A DNA stretch of 64,000 bases from Rugalucina vietnamica (taxonomy: Eukaryota > Mollusca > Bivalvia > Lucinida > Lucinidae), in contig OZ024869.1 of assembly GCA_964017185.1 (NCBI GenBank), positions 64,246,931 to 64,310,930 of the forward strand, given 5' to 3'. A model generated the notes under the pieces. That model was not told the DNA's origin, ran no database searches, and saw only the letters and a list, made by a program, of their open reading frames with translations. The position numbers and the translations under genes are program-made. Shown piece after piece: positions 42,877-54,476 of this stretch. Position 1 is the stretch's first letter, and the number at the start of each line of letters is the position of its first letter.

Positions 42877-44221
42877 GAGGCGAGAAAAACTAAACTGGCA
42901 ATTAGGTACTTATACACTAAAAAACATGAAAACGCACATAAGGCTCAAACAGTACAAAAATTCGACTCCAAAACATAAAACAAGTAAAACTCTTCTAAGT
43001 AAAGTTTTCACTGTCTTCATAATACAGATGTTGCATTGATTTAAATTATCCTTTACATCCATCGTTACACTGGATATATTTTTATGTCAGTTTTAGTGCC
43101 GCATTATCTTTATCGTACTTTTTGTCATAATTAAGAAAGTCTATATGGAATTATTGTCCACATTACAATAACCATGAGTTGGAATTTCATCAAGGCTATA
43201 GCTAATTTGTCTCAATATGCTGGAATTACTAAAAGTGCAGGTGGTTGAATTATATATGAAGACACCAAGAATGTAATTGATCCTGATATTCTGTCAAACT
43301 TAGGCCTGCTTTCAAGTCGTGTAGATTAACTAATTTTGTTACTACATACATCTGATATATACACCTCGACAAAAGTTTAGCATATTCTAGTTTTAAAGTG
43401 CAAAAGTTAAATGCCCGCAAAATAAAACAGATTCGCAATTCACGGGTTCAGAAAGGAAGCATGTAGTAGCATGTCGTAGCAAACAAATGAAAAAATTGTC
43501 TCAGATCTTTAAAATTTATGTGCTACAATATGCATTATTTTGATAATAAGCTGTATTTCAAAAATGTTAATTCTGCACCCCATATGACACGTCTGTACAA
43601 AATTCACACCCAGATCAAGGAAGTGTATGTTGGGTACAACCTGTTACATACAAAAAATGAGATCTGAAAGTCAAACTCTGACAGTTCTGGAAAGAACAAA
43701 AATGTATAGAATGTATAGCAAAATTGCAATGTTAAACATTTTGAAAATAAGTTTGTCGCTAAAGATGTCTAATGTCTACATCTCAAATGGCAGGATAATG
43801 ATGTCTATACCACATTATTATTCTGTCTGTGGACTAAAGATTTTACTAAGTTTCGTTTTATAACGTTGAATTTGAGTGCTTTTTAAGAAGGTTTTAAAAA
43901 TGTGTCGCAAATCGCACTTTCAAAACAGTAGCCTTTTCTTTTGTCATTCAGTTTCTAAATAACTGCCGATTTTGAATCCAAAAAAGCACTGGTTGTTTCC
44001 GCTGTAACCATGGCATCGAATAGGGGCGATTGCGTCAACATATTTATACACTGAGGTAAGTTTTTACCAGACATGTTTCCTTCATTTTAGACATATAATT
44101 ATGCTAAACATTTGACGAAGAGTATATTTATAAGACAAAAAAGTTTAACTCTCATTTCTACTTTAAACTTCAACTGGTGTTTTTCTTTGACAGCTTACTG
44201 AATCTGCGAGTTCTCGATTTT
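37867..44221. other. long stretch without a recognised gene
   Basis: I see (ATT)n at 39991-40016, a C15 run at 39867-39881 and one partial R3 repeat at 42720-42915. A possible untranslated exon ends AAAATAAAG/GTAGGT at 38631, with no other support. Open frames up to 102 codons (38921-39229) carry no motif. Confidence 0.4.
42720..42915 (-). repeat. dispersed repeat R3, partial, with expanded homopolymer
   Basis: The minus strand reads TATAAGTACCTAATTG, then CTCGCCTCG followed by T41 (A run at 42835-42875) and GAGTGGGAATTTCTTTCTG, CCTTTTCCTGATCATTGCC and TTGTACC. In the copy at 51268-51545 the same spot has only TTTTT. The peptide LFLIAPFPDLCLLVPF read from this repeat is a spurious one that I recall from bivalve proteomes. 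Confidence 0.65.
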
Positions 44222-45103
44222 AGCTCACCTGAGCCGAAGGCACTCAGGTGAGCTTATAGTATACCCATGCTCCGTCGTCCGTCGTCGTTCGCACTTTTCA
44301 ATCAACTTCTTCTCTGAAACCACTTGGCCAATCAAATTCAAATTTCATGAGAAGCATCCTTAGGACGGGGGAACGAAAGTTTGTATAAATGGTCATGGTC
44401 ACATGACCAAGATGGCCGCCAGGGCTATAAATAGCAGAAACCTTTAAAAATCTTCTTCTCCAGTACCAGAAGGCCTACGATTTTGAAACTTGGTGTGAAT
44501 GAACAGAAGATGTATGCTTATGATAATATTTTAGGCCCAGGGGGTTGTCTGCCCCTGCCCCGGGCATATATACACGTATATGACCAAAATACTTGAACAT
44601 CTTATTCTCTGAAACCGCTTGGCCAATCAAAGCCAAACATCCTCAGGACGAGTGAATGAAAGTTTGCATAAAAAAGTCATGGTCACATGACCAAGATGGC
44701 CACCATTGCTATAAATAACAAAAATCTTAAAAAATCTGCTTCTTCAGAACCAGGAGGCCTATGATTTTGAAACTTGGCATGAAGCATCAAGGAATGGAGG
44801 TCTGCAAAATTTTTATAAATCATGAACCTGGGATGACCTTGACCTATTTTACGGCAAAGTCAACTTAGGTCTCCCATGCATATGATGGGGGAAACGTTTT
44901 AAAATGTCATTTGAAGGTCAAAACGTGCAGTAAATTGGCAAATTGACTGAATTTTCATGATTTGAAAAGACATTGACTCCAGGGGTTATTCTTACCCTGC
45001 CCTGGGGTTATATACATGCATATAACCAGTGTATTCAAACAAGTTTATTAGTATATGTCTCAGGTCTCAGGTGAGCGTTTATATGACCATTGGTCCTCTT
45101 GTT
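44222..45103 (+). mobile_element. AGCTCACC-family element, copy 4 (complete)
   Basis: It begins AGCTCACCTGAGCCGAAGGC and CTCAGGTGAGCTTATAGTA, with a CGTCGTCCGTCGTCG stretch. It ends TCTCAGGTGAGCGTTTATAT, GACCATTGGTCC and TCTTGTT. Two internal units with CATGACCAAGATGGCC at ~44405 and ~44689 are about 284 bp apart. It has no coding sequence. It is the best reference copy in the window. Confidence 0.65.
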
Positions 45104-45279
45104 CATCATGGTGGTTATCATGATTTATTTGTTTGTCCTTGATGATTCATTGACTAGTTAAAAATTCGCCACGAGGACCGAACAACTATATAAATGTTGT
45201 GAACCATTGCATAAGATGAGGGTGAGTTTAGGGCCCTGAAAAAAAAAAACGGTTTAAGCCCCCAGTATTTTTATTACTG

Positions 45280-45541
45280 ATCGTTCCAATGCGATACTTC
45301 TGATGTGGTTCTAATTGTTTAAAGTTTTGTGGTCCAATTTTTGTGCTGTTTGAACATTATGTACATTCTCATATTTTTGTTAAGTTAACGGCGTGGCTGC
45401 CTATTGGGAAACTGCTGCTCACTCGGCTTACGATATGTTTCTTAGTATGGGTACCTAGTTGTCAATTTAGTTTCTTCACAACTCGGGTTTTGGAGTGGGT
45501 ATTCTTTCTGATTGATCCATTTCCTGATAATTGCCTGCTTG

Positions 45542-45545
<4 letters not shown>
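45280..45545 (+). repeat. dispersed repeat R3, copy 2
   Basis: It matches 51268-51545 over its length (TACTTCTGATGTGGTTC, GCTCACTCGGCTTACGATAT, GGAGTGGGTATTCTTTCTG, GCCTGCTTGTACC). It breaks off exactly where the (CT)n tract starts. Confidence 0.65.

Positions 45546-45629
<84 letters not shown>
45545..45629 (+). repeat. (CT)n microsatellite, 85 nt
   Basis: A perfect CT run follows directly after TTGTAC of the R3 repeat; other copies have TTTCTAC there. Confidence 0.95.
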
Positions 45630-45635
<6 letters not shown>

Positions 45636-48329
45636 GCTTTAAAAACTTAAAAACTTAACTTAGATAAAAGCTCGTTACACTGTTTGAATTTAAAGCTAAA
45701 ATTCATATAATGAGCCCTACAGGATTGGTTTCGAAGACAGATTCTTCGAATCTATACGTTATCCTTGATTAATTTGGGTAAGTTAATTATAAACATACAG
45801 CCCATGTGGCATTTCAGTCATGTCATTAAATAGCATGCCAAATTTAGAGCGGTAAGGAATTGAAATTATCACTTTTGTATATCTGTCTGGATCATCTCAG
45901 CCTAAATTGTGTCAGGAGCTGTTATATCTAATAACAAACGATAACGTTGTACGTCAGACGATATAACGCAGTTTTATAAGTTTCAGCAGATTGGCTATTC
46001 CAATTGCCTTTAAACGTCTTAAATTAAAGACATATGCTTCTTCCTAAATATGTAGCTTCGATACCCACGCAGGTTTAAATCACATTATATAAACGTATTT
46101 CAGACTAAAAAAATCTTCAAGAAGTAAAACACCTTATCTTGTCTGCCTGGAGTTTACTAATTTTCTTTATCACGTCTAGATTTGATTGTATTCTCGTCAT
46201 TTACGGTATGGGGTTTCGTGCTATCTTACTGTCTTTCGATGCAGTTACTTTGATATTGTTCAGACTTGTGTCAGTGTGTCACCTTCTTGATTATCATTGG
46301 CATTATACATTGCACTTTTATTTAAAGAAACGACATACGAGTAATCGTTTGCTAGAAGTTTGTAAAATGATAATCTCGTCTTTTTCAAAGATGTGCATCT
46401 GATCCATTCGTTTTCCTGTCTTATGGTAACGCATATTCGCCACTTTTATGCAGATAATAAAAAGAAAGATTTTGCTGAAATTAAGTCATTGCGTTTTCCG
46501 TGTTGAATCCAATTCGGAAGAAGGCTGCGTTGCAAAATATTTTTTTGAAAAGGAAGTCAGATTGCTTATAACTGTACTACGCATACGTGATGAAGAACGC
46601 AGCGAAAATACTTATATATTGAGCATAAACCTCAATGTATGAATATACAAAATGAAAGTAAATTATGTGACGAAGGTCTCCTCCGAAAGAATTCAGATTG
46701 CAGCTTTGGCTTTGTCGCAATGTGACTCAAAGTTATTACAAATATAGTCAGTTTCTTCTCGTACTATCAAAACTATTTCGGAGTAGTCTCAATCGTATAT
46801 GAACCCTTATAAATATATACGCATTTAACCAATAGGATAAGATATTATGTCATTCATATTATAACCGTTACGGCAAATCTATGGCATGAGTCTACACTTA
46901 ATGAGTTCTGATTACATTGCATACGTTGAATTTGTCGCCGTGTGACTCAAAGTTATTATAAAGATAAGCATCTTTCTTCTGCAGCATAAATTACATCGTA
47001 TGTTGGCGTTTAATAACTATGAAAGAGGCCGATAAGAAATGCGCGACATATGATTACTGAAGAGCTAAGTGAAAGGAAAGTGCCCTAAAGTGAACATTTT
47101 TGTCCAATCGGACATGAGCATTGTTTATGAAATTTAAAATAAAAGTTTAATTTACCCAAGGATTTTAGAGGTATTATCGAAAATTACTGTGCTTAGTCTG
47201 TAAGTCAGAACTGGATAGTCGTTACGATTCAGCTTAGTATAGAAGTTCCCTATTGTAGAGTGTCAAGCTGTCGAAACAGACGCAATAAGTTTACATTATT
47301 CTTTTCTTGAATTCCCTGATGAGAAGGCTTTCTGTCCTACTTTGCTTCTTGAATGCTGGTAATTTGTCTCAATAAGCAATGATAGTGGCTGGGTTATATG
47401 TTTGTGGATTATAAGAAAGTATCTAAAAGTGTAACAGGATATCATACCCGTAAAGTGTATACCCTCTTACATCCAACGTTACATGATAACGCTTGATATT
47501 CAAAGTTTTCTGTTATTTTCATGTTTAGCTTTGCCGCACCGGTGCTCGGCTGTGCAGGCTTACGGTAGCACTATTCCTGTTTTTTTTTTTCTTTTCTAAA
47601 TGTGCAGCGCATCTCCTGCAGGGTGAATTCGGTAATTAAAACAGAACACAAATGCTTTATTTCTACGAAATGAATACTGCATCAAACAAATATTTTTTTG
47701 AGAATCCAGTATAGATGCAATAGCTTTTAGCACTTTTCAAAGGGTTTTCTGTCGAATGCTGTTAGACATTCTAGACCCATCCTTAGATAATTTAAGTGTA
47801 AAGCAAGATAAATTATTTACAATTCGACGGTTAACGACGAGCCACGTCTACAGAAAACCAAATTTGGGAACTAAGGATAAAGCAATAGGTCTGACTTATT
47901 TTACCCAATATCAATTTAACCCAGACATCATGCTACTCATGTGAGTTAGATCCCCATTCTTTGTGATATGGTTGCGGTTTAACAATCTAAATTAGGTCTA
48001 AGTGCATGTTCCATTTCCCTGTTTTCTAATGATGCAACATGTTTGGTCATTGCCCTTTGACAAATTGACAAGTTCTAATATGAAATGTTCTTCTATAGCT
48101 GTAATGGAAAATATGGTATAATTATCCAAACATTAAGTGCGTGTACTGGTATTTTATGGTGATCCTCCAGACTGCTATTACTATATTGTCTGAGTGGAAA
48201 ACAACTGTTCATAACCAAAGCTAACCAACTTTTTTTTTATCCTATAAGAGGATAACACGCACATGCATTTGATCTTTAAACCAATCTAAAACGTCGACGA
48301 ATGCAGAAAAATGAGAAAAAGTTGGAATT
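45630..48329. other. no gene; one weak duplication
   Basis: GTGTGACTCAAAGTTATTA-type blocks at ~46720 and ~46945 are similar over about 70 bp. Otherwise I see nothing. Confidence 0.4.
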
Positions 48330-48475
48330 ATAAGGAATGAATTATTATTTTTGTTGATTTTATCGATGTGTAAACTCAAGCGAATCACGAACTTTATCAT
48401 AAAGCCCTCAGTTTGTGAGTGATTCGCCCGAGTTTACACATCGATAAAATCAACAAAAATAAAATTAATTCCTAT
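48330..48475. mobile_element. foldback (hairpin) element
   Basis: Arms of about 60 bp (GTTGATTTTATCGATGTGTA, then AACTC and GCGAATCAC) are inverted around ATAAAGCCCTC. They differ at only a few positions. There is no coding sequence. Confidence 0.7.
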
Positions 48476-48904
48476 AGTGATATGCAATATTGCTCTCATA
48501 GATAGCAGGTCTAAATCACCTCTGTCTTTCTTTCTACATAGATTGATGGTTATCTGCAGAATAATTAAAAATCAACAAATATGCGTAACCTAACATTACT
48601 CTGCACCCTTAAAAGGTGAGTTATATAAGTATTAAATTTTCGAAAATCATTCATGTTATGGGCAATTAGCTGTGTTGACGTTATTCCGAACATTTGGTTC
48701 GGCATGCAGCGTACCCATCGCCCTTTCTGGCATTACAATTTGTATAATTATATCACCATTTCCGTTATGTAATAACTTTATATGGTATTTGAGAATAACA
48801 ACATCAATCGATCTTAACGATGAGGGCTTAATTGTGCAGCGATTCCGCCTTTTACTGATTAATTTCATTTATATTGATGCATATTGAATATCTTAGAATG
48901 AAGA
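48476..48904. other. no gene recognised
   Basis: Overlapping 70-codon frames on both strands at 48656-48887 are not supported. Confidence 0.4.
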
Positions 48905-50045
48905 ACATGCGGTCGGGGGTTGATCGAGCTTGATCGGCGGGAGCGGTCTGGACGGTCGTCTTTGGTCGGCATCACTCGGGCTTCCTTCCCGATAGTTTTT
49001 GACATGACAAAAATATTCGAGTAGAGATCGTGTAGCAAACCGCTCGGGAAGCGATCGAGAACGAATCGAGAATCAGTAGAGTACGGGTCGGGTCGGTCGA
49101 GTAGCGATCGTGTAGAGATCTACCTAGATCGGGACTGAAATATTTGCCGACCAGGACACGATCAGCCCGACCCAAGTTCGACCACTACCCGATGCTTACT
49201 CGATCAACACGATTCCTACTAGAGCCATGGTCCAGATCAAGCCGATCTCCATACGACCGTACTCGATCGCTCCCAGATCCATACCCGATCCCACTCGATC
49301 TATACCCGATCGTACATGATCACTTCTCGATCATACCCGATCGCTACTTAAGTGGACCCGATCGCTACCCGACTTTGCACACGCGCAATGGCTTCAATAC
49401 GTTCCTTCAAAAAGGCGCGAAGATGTTAATCCGTCTGTCATTAGTCGCTCGGTACTTGAAGACAGAAGTAGAAACTGATGCCGCGAACAGGTAAAAAGGC
49501 GCATCTTGCTGTTGCTAACCAAGCCCCCAGAAGGCTAAAAAGGGGAAACAGCGGTCAGCACCAACGCCAGTTGAAGTCGATGACTCCCGCGATAACTCTC
49601 CTGCTAAACACATAAGTACATGTATATAGCATCAACTGCTCCATTTCCATCATTATTTCTTCCAGATCTAGACCTTCTTTATATCTTCTTCGCTGCACAA
49701 ATCACAACACTGACCTATGTAGGTCAAGGTTTCAATGTCAAAATAGTTGTGCTGCGATCGAGTAATGGTCTAGTTTGTCTGGAATTGTTCGTGTAAGAAT
49801 CGAGTTATTATCGCGGTGTTCGTGAACAGATCGTGTAGGGTTTCTGTTGAGATCGGTATGCTCGAGCAGTGATCGGGTTGTCAGTCGGGTTGAAGTCGTG
49901 TAGGAGTATTGAGTGCTCGTGCGGCTATCGGGTATGATCGAGAAGCGCTCGAGTAAAAGTCGTGTTCAGGTCATTATCGAGCTCGGTCGGGAACTTTTGG
50001 CAATCGGGACGATCGAGTTGATCCGATCGGCAGTGTGAACCCAGC
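48905..50045. mobile_element. probable non-autonomous DNA transposon filled with CGATCGGGT-type repeats
   Basis: Two blocks (48905-49380 and 49740-50040) are packed with variants of GATCGGGT, CGATCGAGTA and GTCGTGTAG in both orientations, while the centre (49390-49735) has none. The composition is clearly richer in G+C and CpG than the surroundings. Subterminal repeats of this kind flank some DNA transposons and bind transposase. Exact ends and a target duplication were not found. The + frame at 49144-49494 is a by-product of the repeats. Confidence 0.5.
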
Positions 50046-50439
50046 TTTATCGGTGCGCGTCAAAGCGGCGTTATCAAGATATTAAAAACCACGGAATGAG
50101 GCTGCCAAATAATACTGAAAATACATGGTCTATGTTATTAAACCACATTTCGAACACTTTCATGCGTGCCGTATGACAGAAAAAATATTTTGATTTCACA
50201 ATTCATTTTGATTTTGGTCGTTATGACACGATCGTTCCCTCTAAGTGCTTGTTAGTTAAACATATAGGGACATAAAGACCACAAAAAGGTGCAAAGTTTC
50301 ATTTGTGCATTTAGAATCATGAAAGAAGTTTGAATAGATGAAGGAAATCGTTACAAAGACATGTGAGCGTACGCGTAAAATATACCGATATCACCATGAT
50401 TATAAGACATTTTCTTGGTATGGACATTTGTTTGCTCGT
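50046..50439. other. no gene recognised
   Basis: AT-rich sequence without a supported feature. Confidence 0.4.
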
Positions 50440-50830
50440 TAACGTCTCAGACCACAGCTAAGGTCTTTTCTCCATTTTATGGGACTTTTACCCAAAATGA
50501 GAATGTCATGACATCCAACTAAGCCACAACGGCTAATACGTACAGTTGCGTTTAGTTATCAATACATGTATATCCCTGCAATATTTTGAACAATAATTTG
50601 TTGAACTTTCGCATGAGATAACCAACATTATGGGTTTCCGATCAGATCCGACAGGAATCGGCCTGTGTAGTCACAGAAGCAGCCTAGAAGATTCAAATTC
50701 TGGAATTACAAAGAAGAGTGAGTGTCCTATCTGTGTAGCGAAAACAAAGACGCTGATCAGCGGCGCAGTTGTTGCACAGCTGATCTGCGCCTTTGTTTTC
50801 GCCTGTGTATTTTTAGGTTTAGTTATACAG
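50440..50830 (+). repeat. dispersed repeat with 65-bp hairpin core, copy 3
   Basis: The core at 50738-50802 (GCGAAAACAAAGACGCTGAT to CGCCTTTGTTTTCGC) has arms meeting at CAGTTGTTGCACAG, so it is less perfect than copy 2. GATCCGACAGGAATCGGCC and GAAGAGTGAGTGTCCTATC precede it in the order of copy 1. The CATTTTATGGGACTTTTACC body lies at 50473-50492, before the core, not after it. Confidence 0.6.
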
Positions 50831-51267
50831 CGACTCTGTATATATATTTTGTAAAGTATGAGTGTAAAACTTACTCTGTATATAAAACTTCCCGATCTTG
50901 TGATGCTGTATGCCTAAATTAATTACATAAATAAAGGAGCTGTGTTCAAAAGAGTTGTCAATTTATTTCTGAATATCGGTGTATATTAATGACTGAACGT
51001 AGCTGTATATCGCAGTAAATAAACCAATTGTGGTCGAGCATTTTTAGCCATAATTGCTGACTCGGCTGCATGCTACAAAACAAACAAATCGAAATGACAC
51101 CCATTACGCAAAAACGAAGTAGCAGCGGAATTTAAGCAAATTACACTACAGCTTTTATCCAAACACTTCAAAGTCTATACCCCGCCCCTTTACTTTATTA
51201 CGTGAACATTGGACAGAAAAATAAATTAATATGGTAGGTACACGTGAACGCACATTATCTTCCTGTC
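50831..51267. other. no gene recognised
   Basis: No repeat or frame is supported. Confidence 0.4.
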
Positions 51268-51545
51268 AAAATATACTTCTGTTGTGGTTCTTTTTGTTTT
51301 ATGTCTTGGCGTTTAAATTTTTTTTGTGCTGTTGGCGCCTTATGTATGATTTCATATTTTTAATTAAGTTAAGGTAACTGAGTGGTCACTTATTGGGAAA
51401 ATAGCTGCTCATTCGGCTTACGATATGTTTCATGGTATAAGTGCCTAATTGTTAGTTTGGTTTTTTCCCACCTCGGTTTTTGGAGTGGGAATCTCTTTCT
51501 GATTGCGCCTTTTCCTGATCTTTGCCTACTTGTACCTTTCTACAC
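51268..51545 (+). repeat. dispersed repeat R3, copy 3 (most complete)
   Basis: It runs from TATACTTCTGTTGTGGTTC through CTCATTCGGCTTACGATATG and GGAGTGGGAATCTCTTTCTG to CCTACTTGTACCTTTC. A 65-codon frame with LFLIAPFPDLCLLVPF is a repeat by-product, because the frame is shared with other copies but has no start context. Confidence 0.65.
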
Positions 51546-51902
51546 ATGCAAAGCTAGACCATCAGCTGTGCGTTCGTAACATTGTAAAAAACTGGCGGTT
51601 CCTTCCCAAGAGAAAATTGTTCGGTAATAAAGCCAGTAGTAATATGATTGTCTATGACATAAATGTAAAAGCCATATTGGCTTACGATAAACTGACATCA
51701 ATTATGCATCCCGATTACAAGTCTAGGCTTCATTCTTTACGCGTCATTTAACAATATATCCTGAAACGGATACAGAAGAATACACCGTTCAAAATATTTA
51801 AAGAAACATTGCACTTTTTAATATACCGTAATGTAAAAGTATCGCAACTTTGAGGCGACCGAAAGTCCGTTTCAATTCGTGACCTCGCCCAATTACATGA
51901 CA
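51546..51902. other. no gene recognised
   Basis: No feature is supported between R3 and the TIR element. Confidence 0.4.
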
Positions 51903-51904
51903 TA

Positions 51905-52813
51905 CGAGGGTGGGTCAGAAAGTTCTGTCATAGGTGTTATAACTTTGTTAATAGACATGATAGGTTGCTGTATTATACCTTGATTGAAAGGGCTACATTT
52001 CTACTTTATAATGATGCCAAAAGAATGCATGAAATAAATAAATACTTCAAACTAGACGCCTTGAAAGACACCTGGGGTAAAACCAATAGCACTTTTTCTT
52101 TAATTTGTGAATATCTTTTAAGAAAAACGACTTCGAAAAAATATAACCCCTGCAATATATTTTTCAATCATAGACGAATATATCCTGCAAAAATCAAAAT
52201 AATTTAATTAAAATTAATTGAGTTATTGCAAAATGAAATAGTGAAATTTGCTTGTTGTACATACATTAAAATTACAGTTCAAATTCAAAGGGCATTTATT
52301 GACATCTACACGTTGACCAGGGACCTTAAATACATTTTACCATTTTATTGTTTCATCCTAGTGTGTCCTGTCGTAAACTCGTAAAAATGCGAGCTAATAT
52401 AATGGTTCAGCGGTGCCAGAAATGCTATAGGGGTACGTATTTTAATGACGTCATATATATCGCTTTATAATAAAGTCAACATAGCATCGATACCAGTTAT
52501 TTTTGTCACATTGCTTTTCTAAATATACTATTATTATCACTGTAAAGTTGGAGAAAATCTGATCGGTAATTATGACGATATGACGCATGAAACGCACACA
52601 ATAATATTCACAAATTCTAGAAAACGTGCCATTGGTTTTACCCCAGGTGTCTTTCAAGGTGTCTATTTTTAGGTATTTATTTCTTACGGGTATTGTTTTG
52701 ACATCATTATAAAGACGAAATGTAGCCCTTTCAGTCAAGGTATAACACAACAACCTATCATGTTTATTAACAAAGTTATAATACCTATGACAGAACTTTC
52801 TGACCCACCCTCG
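51905..52813. mobile_element. 909-bp TA-flanked element with ~215-bp inverted ends
   Basis: CGAGGGTGGGTCAGAAAGTT at the left is repeated inverted at the right. The inverted similarity continues for about 215 bp (to TTTGTGAATATT) at roughly 85-90%. TA flanks both ends (51903-51904 and 52814-52815). The frames in the arms (TERATF-LYND, LKDTWGKTN) mirror each other because they lie in the arms; they are not a transposase. It is a Tc1/mariner-like non-autonomous element, a relative of 2181-3090. Confidence 0.75.
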
Positions 52814-52815
52814 TA

Positions 52816-54476
52816 TTAGCATTGATTGCCTGTAAACTGATGTCGAACTGATTATGGATTTTGTAATTTACTTGTAACTGCGTTATTTGGTGTTGATTGT
52901 GTAATTTTTGTAGTAGTAGCATAAATCTTGTAGTAAAAACATAATAATTGCATTTAGAATAATATGAAATAAGGTATTACCTTTGTCGCGACGCTCTACG
53001 CCCATTGCGCAGATATTTTTAAAATAAGCAACATATATGACAGCTTCCTCACCCTGGTGACCATAGCCGACCATTACCATTATGGAAAGTTAGTTAATCA
53101 GCACATGTTGAAACGTGACGGCGACGAAAAATATGGAAAATTAATTTATCAATTAGTATAATGCAGCAGCGCGTGTTGCAACGTCACGATGACGTCAAAA
53201 ATAACAATTTCGGTTCCGGTTGACGAAAGATATTTTTCTATCAATGTAGAGAAGAGCAGAATAGAACATAACATTTTTACCACGTTCTACTATAAGAGCG
53301 GTCGCTATAAAAATAACGAATAACGTCATCAAAAATGAAGTTTGGCCACACCACAAAATATATAACAGCATTATATTGGAAAACGAAATGACAATAACCA
53401 CGCAGTTTCGAATGTTTATAAAATATTTACCTATACCCCCTACTTTTTGTGGCCTATTTCAAGAATGGGGGTACTCTAAGACTTTGCTCAGCAATTCCAG
53501 AAAGTTTATGAGACAATATGAAATGAGGACTCGAATTGGCATAAAACATTCCTGACAGTATTTGTAAGCAATGTATTCAGTCGTGAATCCACTGGTATTA
53601 GGAATTTAAGCAGTTTCTCAGGCAGTCACTGGTTAAACCCAAATTTTGCATTTTTATGACGCCAAGCTCAGAGGAGGGGTCGCTTATTGCCACATGTAGT
53701 TTTCTTATCAGTTTCATAGACCACAGACCAAAACTATGTTTAGTCCATTACATTTTGTATGTTACTCTTTCAATATCAAAATAACAAAGTTTTATGAAAT
53801 CTAAATGCTTTATTAAATACAGTTTGGCCTTTGGAATGATGTCTTCGAATTTTCTCAACACCCTGTATGTGATGTCTTCGCTGATATTTTATTTTTGACC
53901 AAAGCCTCAGTGTAAGTCATTCTGGTCGGTGTGGAGAGGTATTACGGAACACAGACGGGAACATCCTGTCTACTTTGAGGCAATCAGAATATCATTTGGA
54001 AAAAGTTGCCCGAAATTTTGGATATTGGATATGTTTTTAAACAATTTCGAACCAATAACATTGTAACAGTTCTGAAACTCCACAGATTCAAGAAATTTGT
54101 CACCAGTGTAAAGTTTCTGTGAAAGTCAGTCAACCATGAATGCCAGTAAATGCCGACGCCGTCACATTAAGTTGGAAAATGGTCAGTGTCCCTTTAGATA
54201 TTTTGAACTGTCCCTTTAGATATTTTGAACAGTATATTTGGGATTGTCAAGCACATTGATGAGGCGAGAAACTAAGATCTGCAAATTGTGTAAAAACGTA
54301 TGGTTTCTTTTACATGGAACCATTAACGTACGAACACAAATATGGAAAAATATTGAAGCAGATGCGCTTATAGAAAATGGATTTCCTTCTTAAAGTCGAC
54401 AAAACATCTATTTCCTATAATATATACTTAAACGCAATAGTTTCGCAACGCATACACATGTTCGAACAACTATGAC
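52816..54476. other. no gene recognised
   Basis: Short frames (65-68 codons) without motifs. No repeat identified. Confidence 0.4.

Noticed and set aside
49144-49494. 116-codon + frame rich in PDRY/TRS repeats
   Set aside because: It is produced by the CGATCGGGT-type DNA repeats, and the reverse strand is open too.
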